Shown one piece after another: positions 19,401 through 25,465 of a DNA stretch of 64,000 nucleotides. The notes under the pieces were generated by a model. That model ran no database searches. It had not been told where the DNA came from and saw nothing but the letters and a program-made list of their open reading frames with translations. The stretch comes from Sphingomonas sp. UV9. Its GTDB lineage: Bacteria; Pseudomonadota; Alphaproteobacteria; Sphingomonadales; Sphingomonadaceae. The stretch is from contig NZ_SCIN01000001.1 of NCBI RefSeq assembly GCF_004101245.1, positions 1 through 64,000 on the forward strand, written 5' to 3'. Every line of letters starts with the position of its first letter. The stretch's first letter is position 1. The translations under genes were made by a program, and so were the position numbers.

Positions 19401-20036
19401 GCATCTGCGGCTGAAGACGCGGCAATCACGGCGGTCATCGCAGAGCGCAACCGTGTTGCGCCACTCGCGCCGGGAGAATTTCGTACCGAAACTATCGGCG
19501 GAAGAACCGTATTTACAAACAAGCCAGCATTGGCCGAGCCTAAAGCTGGTGCTGGCTATCAATCTGCCCGTCCCGAGCATCAGGCGGGATATGAAGGCGA
19601 AGTCCGGCTGGGTCAGGCCGTCCAGGCATTGCCGGATCAATATGTCGTCAGCTATGCGAACAGCGCGGGCACGCATGGTGCCGACGTCGTCTCGGTGGAT
19701 GCTAGGGGCAATGTATATCTTTGGGATAACAAGGTTCGGAACTCTGCTAGCGGCGTTCCCAAGACGACCATTCAAGATACTCCGACCTTCGCCACAGACT
19801 CGTCCGCTCAAGGTAACGCGATTGATCTTGCTTCGAGGGAAATCAGGAGCAGTGGCTTGCCTGATACTATTAAGGCCGCCGCACTGGAAAATTTGAGGTC
19901 TGGGAATTTCTTTGGTCGCACTGTGGGTGATGGTACAGGCGCAAGAAACTCCGCTTTGCAAGTTTACGTAAACGGACAGGCTCGTGATGAAGGTCGCATA
20001 TCTATTAGGCCCACTAAATTTCCTAGGAACAAATGA
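10437..20036 (+). CDS. TpsA/CdiA-like filamentous haemagglutinin with C-terminal toxin candidate
   Basis: The 3,199-residue exoprotein starts at ATG 10437. A signal peptide (to about residue 42) precedes the TPS secretion domain with SLIVNEVVAANPSSLRGYIE and NPYGIACNGCGF (about residues 105-165). A long beta-helix of about 20-residue repeats (ALSAGGTL / LANERG types) follows to about residue 2500. IETENN at residues 2769-2774, after a glycine/alanine-rich membrane-like stretch, resembles the VENN boundary of CdiA proteins. The last 150 residues have an E...GADVVSV...LWDNK pattern compatible with a PD-(D/E)xK nuclease. From about 18.1 kb the codon use becomes less GC-rich, as expected for exchangeable toxin ends. 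Toxin activity is inference. Confidence 0.92.
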   Translation: MTKLTFAVLRRRMRSASALSPLGGGAGLAALLLVATVPARGQDGGAPNPVVPVPGGPTHLDYGANGVPVVKIATPDARGTSYNRYQAFNVDARGVVLNNSDKIVQSRLAGYIDGNAQLKASGGASLIVNEVVAANPSSLRGYIEVAGKTADLVLANPYGIACNGCGFVNAPRVTLAAAQPLVDGAGALSGFRTATGTIEVSGSGLDATNARLDLFARAVSINAGLYADTVTASVGAGDITRDGDIVVVGQRTAAQPNQPAFALDVAALGGMYARSIKLIGTERGLGVNVAGDLAGLEQGVTLSFDGRISVPGAITAKTAVAIETAGALDVAGQIYGEGTTTLKGASLAGNGLIGSGGDLTVTTGALSSGGTLAAGLTRDGRVTQTGTLRLDVGGTAALTGRVLARDVVSLTAGTIVNHGLASGGTLTLRTATLDNSGGTIDARTALDAQAGAVGNIGGVIQSGGALALTGSSLANDRGAVLALGSDTLTLGFTGVISGSGGQIGGNGDVSVRAGALGIDGVAGSITASKALDLNVDGDFTITGKGLVAGGGAMTANVRALGVVEGGLQGGSALTVRAGSVTIGSGGQVSGGSVIADTVGTMTNAGLIASAGRVDLTAANLANIGTISGKGGTSVKAAGLFAQDGLVASDGAIDINAGAFTSRGGTVEAGGALGVSAGSVALDRASLTALGAGALTLASWGALTDSGSRLGSNGDVAIGATTLVFTDSRITALGALALDATAGDLAFGSGATIENGGDLTLTATGTLSHTADIVGRGQNLTVRAAMIDNRGSAILHLGTGTLALTGTGPIDNSNGRIATNGALSLIAGTFANTSGTLTSAGGAGLTIDSDLANENGLIAAGSGLTLRAGATRNAGGSIEAAGPLDARLTALDGGTLVATGSTGTLTLDVRDAISGSVLVGATTDGTVTASSLNLASGSRLTAGGMLTVGARDGDIALAGGTLDAAKLKLTAARAILTGSGGLIQSTGATTIAADSLTTTGARVVAGGTLDVTASTLDNRNGLLASGVNGATFTVNTLANDRGTLGGDGSVVVTATSVDNGAGTLAAGGDLTLSIASLANATGGQIWADRDARVTAAGTLANRGSIAAARDLTVKAGALDGGSGAGAGTLAGGRLLDINSGGGTFGRLVAPTALALGIAGDLTNAAGETIATPGALTLNIGGSFTNAGTVQGGTAIGIATGGSIANQASGTIVAPTLTLTAGTTFENQGLLNGGAVSATAAQIANGGAIFGDSVALSGTGGIVNAGDSAVIATRGGLLSLSSGGDIVNRDGALLYSLGNLVVTGIGGTGRAGSLQNLSSDIQAQGDIVIAATRLLNDRSVFTTEEALVSSQDVRTIDNRNRRNRTITQYLETITDTKILADSGQARIIGTNVTIDADSVTNRLSTISAAGNLGVGAAAVTNTAFTGYYTTKQDGVILGQTRSCPFLIGCGDWRTRTTTPLNTVDAQATFTTPSTITAGGTLTIDAVTIDNLVLTSDGSTADIFAASAGPGAVTAGGAVAAVTPGAVVGPGSAPGVIAGTAIDPTFGFAVKPPTDRASGGAGSATLDLGGLFQFAGASSQVLVQADPRFNNYDTFLSSDYFLDKLGYDPSRVQRRLGDGLYEQQLIANQLVALVGAQRLVGYGDNQGQYRSLLDAGATFAKTYNLALGVSLSPTQMATLTSDIVLLVETTVQTPSGPQTVLAPRVYLTKAAAGDLTSGGAIIAGRDIQLRASDSLTNAGVIRASASGTLVGGTIVNSGRLDLGNRGIVSAIGDLIDRGGAITGGDLTLAAGRDLTLVPVTTTRTVATRYYAGRSDQQVSLTTTTTNRGSDIAATGNLDLLAGRTLSVTGASVAAGGNLAASAGQTIAIGSATDSGTSFAVGREGKTLFTQTQTERSNVLSDLRAGGNVTLATPGALAVNGGTVTAGRALAVDAGSIGVTGVIDSTQLQRDTQKTSGGFLSSTKTTTAYNGTDQSVVASTLSGDTVALRSTGDTRIVGSNVVADNGVSIAAGGAIDVGTLTATDTEAQSTRVKKSGLSIGGGGLFLGVSKNRNDVNTTSITNTGSLIGSTAGDVTLDAGRALTVTGSQVTGTGLTRLTGESVAIRNATDVTTTDTLNKSSSIGISVGAQSPVLSGLQGVRDSGRILGNANTNARTSAVAGLAGGLAAYNAADALKGGVTNLAAVGVSFGVSSSKATSNTRDETNVASRIAGNDVAIAARGAGAASTIALQGSEVTAARNLSLTAPRAITLTSGSETDTLEQQNKSSGFSVGVQLGLSGGVTPNASFNAGKGSASGTDVRHVESVLSAGNAVSIATPDALTLRGAQVIGNRVDVNVGSLAIVSEQDRATYAERQRSLGLSVSPGTVAGNLTSGRQTGDFASVREQSGIYAGQGGHGITVAGNTNLVGGVIASDAAAAQNRLTTGTLTASDLANREQYKASSLTIGGGIGGVGKNANGEAKAPGTPGSALPGIRTGIGTISATPPVALGASGKQSGTTYSAIAVGTIDITSGDTASRAMAATIGRDTTGANAGALTQQYDANKREEIALGFAAATQLANQTGTFFANRAREQQQAESKAIAEGVVRDPDGSPARDDQGRLIALNPLSQRYVDEASALRQSFGAGSAVRIVATAINGAAGANVTGSLSGLIQNAAVNTVQSLTVSQVKTIADTLIDVNGRPTGASEGVRAALQAVTACAGAGVGGTSSCTGAAVGAGSSVVLNYVLTEFLDPKTSTGSARALEDQEARKNLVTTMVSGIAAGAGVDLNSANVAAQIETENNDLKIGKVIIPTADTGGLTVAQTREEIARLHEKSKLTNVERVLLGSLEDRYDLLIKTYGSEAEAQRQVNIDGALKKAGAGDVAFAGGAAGLKSYLEQGGTLDQLGADRRLYVRTSVTTFVQELTLSDLQKAELLSNFSSGKTSAADTLKAGLKQVLGPVGYAVSDFSSDRLDQIEDIQTLLNLLPQSRGAQVLNIAAGIGSTAYAQGVQDKIVGAASAAEDAAITAVIAERNRVAPLAPGEFRTETIGGRTVFTNKPALAEPKAGAGYQSARPEHQAGYEGEVRLGQAVQALPDQYVVSYANSAGTHGADVVSVDARGNVYLWDNKVRNSASGVPKTTIQDTPTFATDSSAQGNAIDLASREIRSSGLPDTIKAAALENLRSGNFFGRTVGDGTGARNSALQVYVNGQARDEGRISIRPTKFPRNK

Positions 20037-20039
20037 TCA

Positions 20040-20900
20040 GTGTCGATAATAAACTTTGATCCGTCTGCCAGTCAGCGCCTTCTCGGCGAGAGGGAGCATG
20101 GGCTTAGGAGCGTTATCACTCAGGTTGACGATTTGAATCGCCAGTCGGATGGGCAGCCTCGCATGGTATGGAACTGGGCGAGAATGGGTCACGCCATGGT
20201 CGTCGAGGGGATCATTGCCGGTTCAGACCACGACTTGATCGTTGCCGCTCGCCGCGCAACCGATCATCTTGCCCAATATAGTCTGGACGCCGAACAATGG
20301 CGGGGCTGGATCGAGATCGTGCCTGAGGAAGACTATCTGAAGCGGGGGCGGCAGCATCAGATTGATCACCCCGATAGGCCGAGAGCGTTCATAGCACCCA
20401 ATCTGGTACTGCTCCACAATCATTGGCTGGACACCGGAGCGGTCGATCGGGTTCAGGTTGATCACATGTTCTCACAGCCGATGGCCGTTCCGGCCGTGCA
20501 AGGCGTGATGGGCGAGCATGAGATCATGCCTCTGTCAGCATGGCCGCAGATCCAGGCGTTGGGCGATCTGCCCGATCCTGGGGGCAACCGGCGTCCAAAG
20601 GATGCCGGACACCGGATTGGCCAGATGCTGGCCGCAGACCCTGCGCAACTGCACGATCCGAAGTCGCCGGTCCGTAAGAAGGCTAGAACTTATATGCGTC
20701 AATCGATGTCGCGGCGATGGCTCGCGGGTGGCTTGGCCGTGGAGGCAATGAACTGGTTGCAGACGTTTGAATGGCGCGAGGGCGAAAGCGGCTTGTCACC
20801 GATCGAGACGATGCTTCGTGCCTACGCTTACATGCCGGAAGTCGATCCGCCGGCAAATATTGCGGTAGAAGTGGAAAGGCTGAGAAAGCTGGTGGTCTGA
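20040..20900 (+). CDS. candidate immunity protein for the CdiA-like toxin
   Basis: The gene starts at GTG 20040, 3 bases after the TpsA stop, and encodes a soluble acidic protein of 286 residues with no signal peptide, as an immunity protein of a contact-dependent inhibition locus would be. No known family is recognised. The sequence is rich in Trp/His/Asp (MVWNWARMGHAMV, DAEQWRGWIEIVPEEDY), with a helical C-terminal half (SRRWLAGGLAVEAMNWLQTFEW). It is longer than most CdiI proteins (about 100-180 residues). Position is the main evidence. Confidence 0.6.
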   Translation: MSIINFDPSASQRLLGEREHGLRSVITQVDDLNRQSDGQPRMVWNWARMGHAMVVEGIIAGSDHDLIVAARRATDHLAQYSLDAEQWRGWIEIVPEEDYLKRGRQHQIDHPDRPRAFIAPNLVLLHNHWLDTGAVDRVQVDHMFSQPMAVPAVQGVMGEHEIMPLSAWPQIQALGDLPDPGGNRRPKDAGHRIGQMLAADPAQLHDPKSPVRKKARTYMRQSMSRRWLAGGLAVEAMNWLQTFEWREGESGLSPIETMLRAYAYMPEVDPPANIAVEVERLRKLVV

Positions 20901-20927
20901 TCGGTCAACCTGTCGCGCCGACCTCGC

Positions 20928-21263
20928 CTCGCCGGCAGCGCCGTTTCGATCGCCGCCCCCGACGCCGTGGAATTGCGCGACATACAGGTGATCGGCAACC
21001 GGGTCGACGTCCAAGCGGGTTCGCTCGCGATCATTAACGAACCGGACCGCTCGACTTATGTCGAACGGTATCGCAGCTTGGGCCTGTCCATCAGTCCCGG
21101 TAGCATTGCCGGCAACCTCGACTTCAGCCGCCAGACCGGCAACTTCGCCAGCGTGCGCGAGCAGTCGGGTATTTACGCCCGCCAATGCGGCTACGGTATC
21201 GCGGGAGCGGGCAACACCAACCTCGTTGGCGGGCACTACTGGCTCAATTGCACCAATTGTTAG
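20928..21263 (+). pseudogene. orphan fragment of a TpsA/CdiA protein
   Basis: This frame repeats, with substitutions, about 100 residues of the large TpsA upstream (coded near 17340-17645). Shared stretches include QVIGNRVDV, GSLAI, RSLGLS.SPG, AGNL, SRQTG.FASVREQSGIYA and NTNLVGG, where matching breaks off before the stop at 261-263 of the 21-kb block. It has no start of its own in context and no secretion domain, so it is a displaced piece. Orphan cdiA pieces downstream of an immunity gene are known at contact-dependent inhibition loci and serve as recombination substrates. Confidence 0.8.
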
Positions 21264-21955
21264 TGCAGGGCGAGTAAGCAGCGCGGATGCCAACGACCAG
21301 AAACGCGATAGCTAGGCGCTACTTGCCGACCATTCTCGATGCTGGCGTCGGCTCGCCAATCACTGGGTCAAAGCCGAAGACGATCGCGTAAGATCCAGTC
21401 GGAGAACGTCAGCGTTTGGCGCTCGATCCAGTCGTTCGCTATCGCCTTATCAATCGGCCAAATCAACACGAGGGACGCGGCTTCAAACCGCCGTCCGAGA
21501 AGCCGTCGAACCCTGGGAGGAGATCTACCACATCTTGGTGAGGCACATCACCAGCCCAGCGGGGAAGCCTATCGCGAGCATCCGCAGTGGCGGGCGGATT
21601 CGAGCTACGCCTCGCTCGCAAAGCGCGTTGCGGATTGTCTTTCGGGCGAAGCTAGGCATGTTCTGAAAACCAGCCCTTTCTACGTCTGCTTACCACCGTT
21701 GAATGCTGAAAGCGGACCGCCCGTTATCCACCATCGGTGACCCTTCAAAGCAGACAGCCTCCCTTAAACCGGCCGTTAGTCAAAAATGAACAGGCGTCCG
21801 GTTTTGGGGAGCTGTGAGGGTGCAATGAATGTCGATTTTTGGGTCCCATTCTATTTGCCCTTGGAGCTGGGTGAAGCTTGGTTTTCGCAAAGCGATAGCT
21901 CAAAACGGGCTAGTGACTAGCGGCAGCGGGTCGCCGATACCGAGCCCGAATGTTT
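21264..21955. other. spacer without a recognisable gene
   Basis: No frame here is convincing on either strand. The longest (+, about 21339-21740) has no ribosome binding site and no recognised motif. The right part (about 21710-21850) is a degraded copy of the dispersed repeat (GCGGACCGCC, GGCGTCCGGTTTTGGGGAGC, AATGTCGATTTTTGGGTCCC). The stretch may hold decayed toxin/immunity DNA, but nothing in the sequence proves it. Confidence 0.5.
21710..21850 (+). repeat. dispersed intergenic repeat, degraded copy
   Basis: The order AAGCGGACCGCCCG ... AAATGAACAGGCGTCCG ... TTGGGGAGCTGTGAGGG ... GAATGTCGATTTTTGGGTC follows the same plan as the 4.6 and 8.3 kb copies with more substitutions. It lies between the orphan TpsA fragment and the IS fragment. 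Confidence 0.5.
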
Positions 21956-22073
21956 GCCCATCGGCAACATCCCGCCTGCCGAAGCCGAAGATCAATATTA
22001 TGCTGCCGCGGACAACATCGATATGGCAGCATGACTCACAACCCAAGGCCTCCGGCAGACCCGGAGCGGTTCA
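21956..22073 (+). mobile_element. 3' terminal fragment of an IS3-family element
   Basis: From GCCCATCGGCAACATCCC to the terminal GGAGCGGTTCA this is nearly identical to the 3' end (complement strand) of the element at 56666-57832. It encodes the transposase tail (PIGNIPPAEAEDQYYAAADN, then IDMAA and stop) and the terminal inverted repeat. The fragment stops sharply on its left in unrelated sequence, so only about 118 bases of the element remain. Confidence 0.85.
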
Positions 22074-22075
22074 AA

Positions 22076-22116
22076 CCGTCTCGCCTATCGCACACGGAGT
22101 GCGATAGGCGAGACGG
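22076..22116 (-). terminator. perfect 18-bp inverted repeat behind lacI
   Basis: Bases 22076-22093 (CCGTCTCGCCTATCGCAC) are exactly complementary to 22099-22116, leaving the loop ACGGA. Read leftward, as for lacI transcripts ending at 22170, the stem is followed by UUU, so it could terminate the regulator mRNA. Read rightward no U run follows. It abuts the IS fragment, 2 bases from the IS end, so it could also be a relic of the insertion event. Confidence 0.6.
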
Positions 22117-22169
22117 CCCGTGAAAATTTGCTTATGGGGCATCCCATCGTGCAACAGCGCCTGATTATT

Positions 22170-23243
22170 TCAACCCGGTAAGAACGATTCCAGCGTTCCA
22201 TCAGCCTGATTTATTGGCGCGCCTTCGCACAAATGGCTGTCGCCGATACGCATCTGCATGGGCCATCGTCGCTGAACACATGACGCGTCGTCATTGGCGC
22301 GAGATGCTATCGTATCGAAGATGCCATGTGCCAGCGCAAGGCCGAGCTCGTCCAGCGCCAACGTGAAACATGTGAGCGCGGGCGAGAGGACGCGGACGGT
22401 CGGATTGTCACGCAATCCAATGACGGCAATGTCGATGCCCGGCTCCAGCCCCATGCCACGCAGAGCACGATACGCCCCCACCGGCGCAGTTTCGCCCATC
22501 AACAGCAAGGCGGACGGCCGGTCCTGGAGCAGCATCAGCTGGCGCGCGGTAGCCTCACCGTCATTTTCGTCGGTGTCACCGTGATGGACGAGCGCGGGAT
22601 CGAACGCGATGCCGGCGGTCGCCAACGCCTGGCGGTAGCAATCGGCGACGATACGACTGTTGTTGATCAGCAGGGGGGGCGCGACCAAGCCGATGCGGCG
22701 ATGTCCTGCCTTGGCCAACATGGCCACGGCACGGGCGACGACGCTTTCGAAGTCGAGATCGATCCATGCAAACGGGCGGGTTGTGGACGAGCGACCCAAC
22801 GTGACAAAGGGTATCTTGCGGTCGAGCAGAAAATCGATCCGCTCGTCTTCATATCGGGTTGCGGAGAGCAGCCAGGCATCGACCGTCCCCCGCGCCACGT
22901 GTCGGCGCAGGAAAGTGAGGCCGTCCTCGCCCTTGTGGGCCAGCAGTACGATCAGGTCGAGGCCGTGCTCGGCGAGGCCACCTTGCACGCCCTCCAGCAG
23001 CGCCATGAAGAACGGATCGCCATGAACGGCGCTGTCATGCTCCAATGTCAGCATGAAACCCACCGTGCCGGTCCGCCCGATACGCAGCGTTCGGCCCGAT
23101 TGATTGGGCGTGTAACCCAGCTCGGTCGCGGCCTCGATCACCCGCTGACGGGTCGTGGCGCTGACGTCCTTACGGTCGTTCAGCGCGCGTGACACTGTTC
23201 CGATCGAGAGGCCCAGGTGACTGGCGAGATCGCGAATGTCCAT
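22170..23243 (-). CDS. LacI family transcriptional regulator of the sugar operon
   Basis: The start chosen is ATG 23243 (AGGA just upstream), giving 357 residues. MDIRDLASHLGLSIGTVSRALNDRKDVSATTRQRVIEAATELGYTPNQSG is a complete LacI helix-turn-helix and hinge. A periplasmic-binding-protein-type core follows (VGFMLTLEHDS, PFMALLEGVQ, GHRRIGLVAPP, ALLLMGET, IAVIGLRDNP). It is divergent from the GH31-led operon; a palindromic operator (23312-23329) overlaps the operon promoter in the intergenic region. It probably represses the arabinan/xyloside genes until a sugar from the polymer binds. Confidence 0.93.
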   Translation of the reverse strand: MDIRDLASHLGLSIGTVSRALNDRKDVSATTRQRVIEAATELGYTPNQSGRTLRIGRTGTVGFMLTLEHDSAVHGDPFFMALLEGVQGGLAEHGLDLIVLLAHKGEDGLTFLRRHVARGTVDAWLLSATRYEDERIDFLLDRKIPFVTLGRSSTTRPFAWIDLDFESVVARAVAMLAKAGHRRIGLVAPPLLINNSRIVADCYRQALATAGIAFDPALVHHGDTDENDGEATARQLMLLQDRPSALLLMGETAPVGAYRALRGMGLEPGIDIAVIGLRDNPTVRVLSPALTCFTLALDELGLALAHGIFDTIASRANDDASCVQRRWPMQMRIGDSHLCEGAPINQADGTLESFLPG

Positions 23244-23282
23244 CGTTCCTGATCGCTGCACCGGGAGGGCAACGCAAGCGGA

Positions 23283-23310
23283 TTGACAGTTCGCTCCAGC
23301 TACGTAAAAA
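23283..23310 (+). promoter_or_regulatory. sigma-70-type promoter of the GH31 operon
   Basis: TTGACA (23283-23288) is a perfect -35 element; TAAAAA (23305-23310) with a 16-base spacer matches four of six -10 positions. The expected start site falls within the LacI-type operator just downstream. Confidence 0.5.
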
Positions 23311-23311
23311 G

Positions 23312-23329
23312 ACCGGAAACGTTTACGGT
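23312..23329 (+). promoter_or_regulatory. LacI-family operator
   Basis: ACCGGAAACGTTTACGGT is a palindrome with central CG (8 of 9 positions paired) and the AAACGTTT core of LacI-family operators. It lies directly after the -10 element and 54 bases ahead of the LacI start codon on the other strand's side, so binding would block the rightward operon and may autoregulate lacI. Confidence 0.7.
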
Positions 23330-23365
23330 GAGGTGCGATAGCATCCGCTTTGAGGGGATGGACGC

Positions 23366-25408
23366 TTGGATACGCTTGTTCTGGAACCGTGCGCGATCGG
23401 CTGGTCGTACAATGGCGACTGGCTGAGGATCGAGGCCTATGGGCCTCATGGCTTGCGTCTGCGGGCGTCCAATCGCCCGCCGCGCGAAGCTTCGGCGGGC
23501 GCGCTGCTCGCCGTCGCTCCGGTCGCTCCGGTCGTCAGCCGTGATGGTGCCGTCGCGCGGATCGTGAACGGCGAAATCACCGCGGAAGTCGACCTTCAAG
23601 GGCGGGTCCGCTTTTTGGGTGTCGACGGGCGCGTGTTGCTCGAGGAAAAGTGGCGGCAGCGCGATACCGTGACCAAATTCTGGACGGTCGGCGCGCAGGA
23701 AGTACGCAGGATCAGTGCACTCGGGATCGCCGGTCGTGAATTCAAACCGCTGCGCGGCGATGCTTCACAGATTACCGTCCGGTTCGAGGCAAAGCCGGGT
23801 GAGCGGCTGTTCGGGATGGGGCAGTATCAGCAGCCCAACCTCGATCTTGCCGGCTGCGTACTGGAGCTCGCGCAGCGCAATTCGCAGGCCAGCGTGCCGT
23901 TCGTCGTGTCGAGCCACGGCTATGGTTTTCTGTGGAACATCCCTGCGGTGGGCGAGGTCAGTTTTGCCACCAATGGCGCGTGCTGGAAGGCGCACGCCGC
24001 CCGCGAAATCGATTATTGGATCACGGCCGCCGCCACGCCGGCTGCGATCCTGCGCAATTATGCCCGCGTCACCGGCACCGTGCCGATGATGCCCGACTAT
24101 GCGCTTGGTCTGTGGCAGAGCAAGCTGCGCTATCGCACGCAGGACGAACTGCTCGAGGTGGCGCGCGACTATCATCGCCGCGGCATTCCGCTGGCCGTGA
24201 TCGTCGCCGATTTCTTTCACTGGCCGGTCCAGGGTGACTGGCGTTTCGATCCGCGCGAATGGCCCGATCCCGCCGCGATGACCGCCGAATTGCAGGCGAT
24301 GGGCACGCAATTGCTCGTGTCGATCTGGCCGACCGTCGATCCGCGGTCCGAGAATTACGCCGAGATGGCGGAGAAGGGGTATCTGGTGCGTGCCAATCGC
24401 GGCATCGATATCCAGCAGGAATTTCTCGGCAACACGCGGTTCATCGATACGACGCATCCGGGCGCGCGTGCGCTGCTGTGGGATCGGGCGAAGCGCAACT
24501 ACCGAGACCTCGGCGTGAAGCTGTTCTGGCTCGACGAGGCGGAACCAGAATACAGCGCCTATGATTTCGACAATTACCGCTACCATGCCGGCGATGTGCT
24601 GGAGATCGGCAACGCCTATCCGCTGCATTATGCGCAGGCGTTCCACGACGGTCTGCGCGATGAGGGTGAAACCGAGATCGTCAGCCTGATCCGCTGCGCC
24701 TGGGCGGGGAGTCAGCGCTACGGAGCGCTGGTCTGGTCGGGCGATATCCACAGCTCGTTCGAGGCGATGCGCAACCAGTTGAGCGCGGGGCTCAACATCG
24801 GCATGGCGGGCATAGCTTGGTGGACGACCGACATCGGCGGCTTCCATGGCGGTCATGTCGATGATCCGGCATTCCGCGAGCTGATGGTCCGTTGGTTCGA
24901 GTGGGCGGTGTTCACGCCGGTGCTGCGCATGCATGGCCATCGCGATCCGATCACGCCGCCCGCCGAGCCGTTTCGCGACGGTGTCGCGCAATGCGATACC
25001 GGCGCGGGCAACGAACTGTGGAGCTTCGGCGAGGACGCCTATGGCATTCTGCGGCGGTACGCCGCGTTGCGCGAACGGCTGCGGCCCTATGTCGCGACGC
25101 TGATGACCGCAGCGCACGAACACGGCGATCCGCTGATGCGGCCGATGTTCTTCGACTATCCCGGCGATCCGCGCTGCTGGCAGATCGACGACCAGTATAT
25201 GTTCGGTCCCGACCTGCTCGTCGCGCCGATCCTGGCCGCCGGGCTGCGCGAGCGTGACGTCTACCTGCCCGCCGGCAGCTGGATCGACGGCTGGACCGGT
25301 GCGGCAATGATTGGTGGCAGCGTCCACCGCTGCGGTGCGCCGATCGATCGTATCCCGGTCTTCATCCGAGCCGGCGCGGCGGTTGCAGGCGCATTCACCG
25401 ACGACTGA
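23366..25408 (+). CDS. glycoside hydrolase family 31 enzyme
   Basis: The start is TTG 23366, with GAGGGG 8 bases upstream; an ATG at 23358 is out of frame and leads only to a short peptide. The 680-residue product has the N-terminal beta-sandwich, then the GH31 barrel: MPDYALGLWQSKLRY, ADFFHWP, nucleophile Asp390 in KLFWLDEAEPE, acid/base Asp460 in WSGDIHSSF, and TTDIGGFHGG. GH31 includes alpha-xylosidases, alpha-glucosidases and some alpha-galactosidases or arabinopyranosidases. No signal peptide is seen, so it probably acts in the cytoplasm on imported oligosaccharides. It is the first gene of the LacI-controlled operon. Substrate is not fixed by sequence. Confidence 0.9.
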   Translation: MDTLVLEPCAIGWSYNGDWLRIEAYGPHGLRLRASNRPPREASAGALLAVAPVAPVVSRDGAVARIVNGEITAEVDLQGRVRFLGVDGRVLLEEKWRQRDTVTKFWTVGAQEVRRISALGIAGREFKPLRGDASQITVRFEAKPGERLFGMGQYQQPNLDLAGCVLELAQRNSQASVPFVVSSHGYGFLWNIPAVGEVSFATNGACWKAHAAREIDYWITAAATPAAILRNYARVTGTVPMMPDYALGLWQSKLRYRTQDELLEVARDYHRRGIPLAVIVADFFHWPVQGDWRFDPREWPDPAAMTAELQAMGTQLLVSIWPTVDPRSENYAEMAEKGYLVRANRGIDIQQEFLGNTRFIDTTHPGARALLWDRAKRNYRDLGVKLFWLDEAEPEYSAYDFDNYRYHAGDVLEIGNAYPLHYAQAFHDGLRDEGETEIVSLIRCAWAGSQRYGALVWSGDIHSSFEAMRNQLSAGLNIGMAGIAWWTTDIGGFHGGHVDDPAFRELMVRWFEWAVFTPVLRMHGHRDPITPPAEPFRDGVAQCDTGAGNELWSFGEDAYGILRRYAALRERLRPYVATLMTAAHEHGDPLMRPMFFDYPGDPRCWQIDDQYMFGPDLLVAPILAAGLRERDVYLPAGSWIDGWTGAAMIGGSVHRCGAPIDRIPVFIRAGAAVAGAFTDD

Positions 25409-25465
25409 CGCGGGCATGATCGACACGTACGCGGAAAGCGGCGGGACAAGAAGAGGGTGAGCGAC

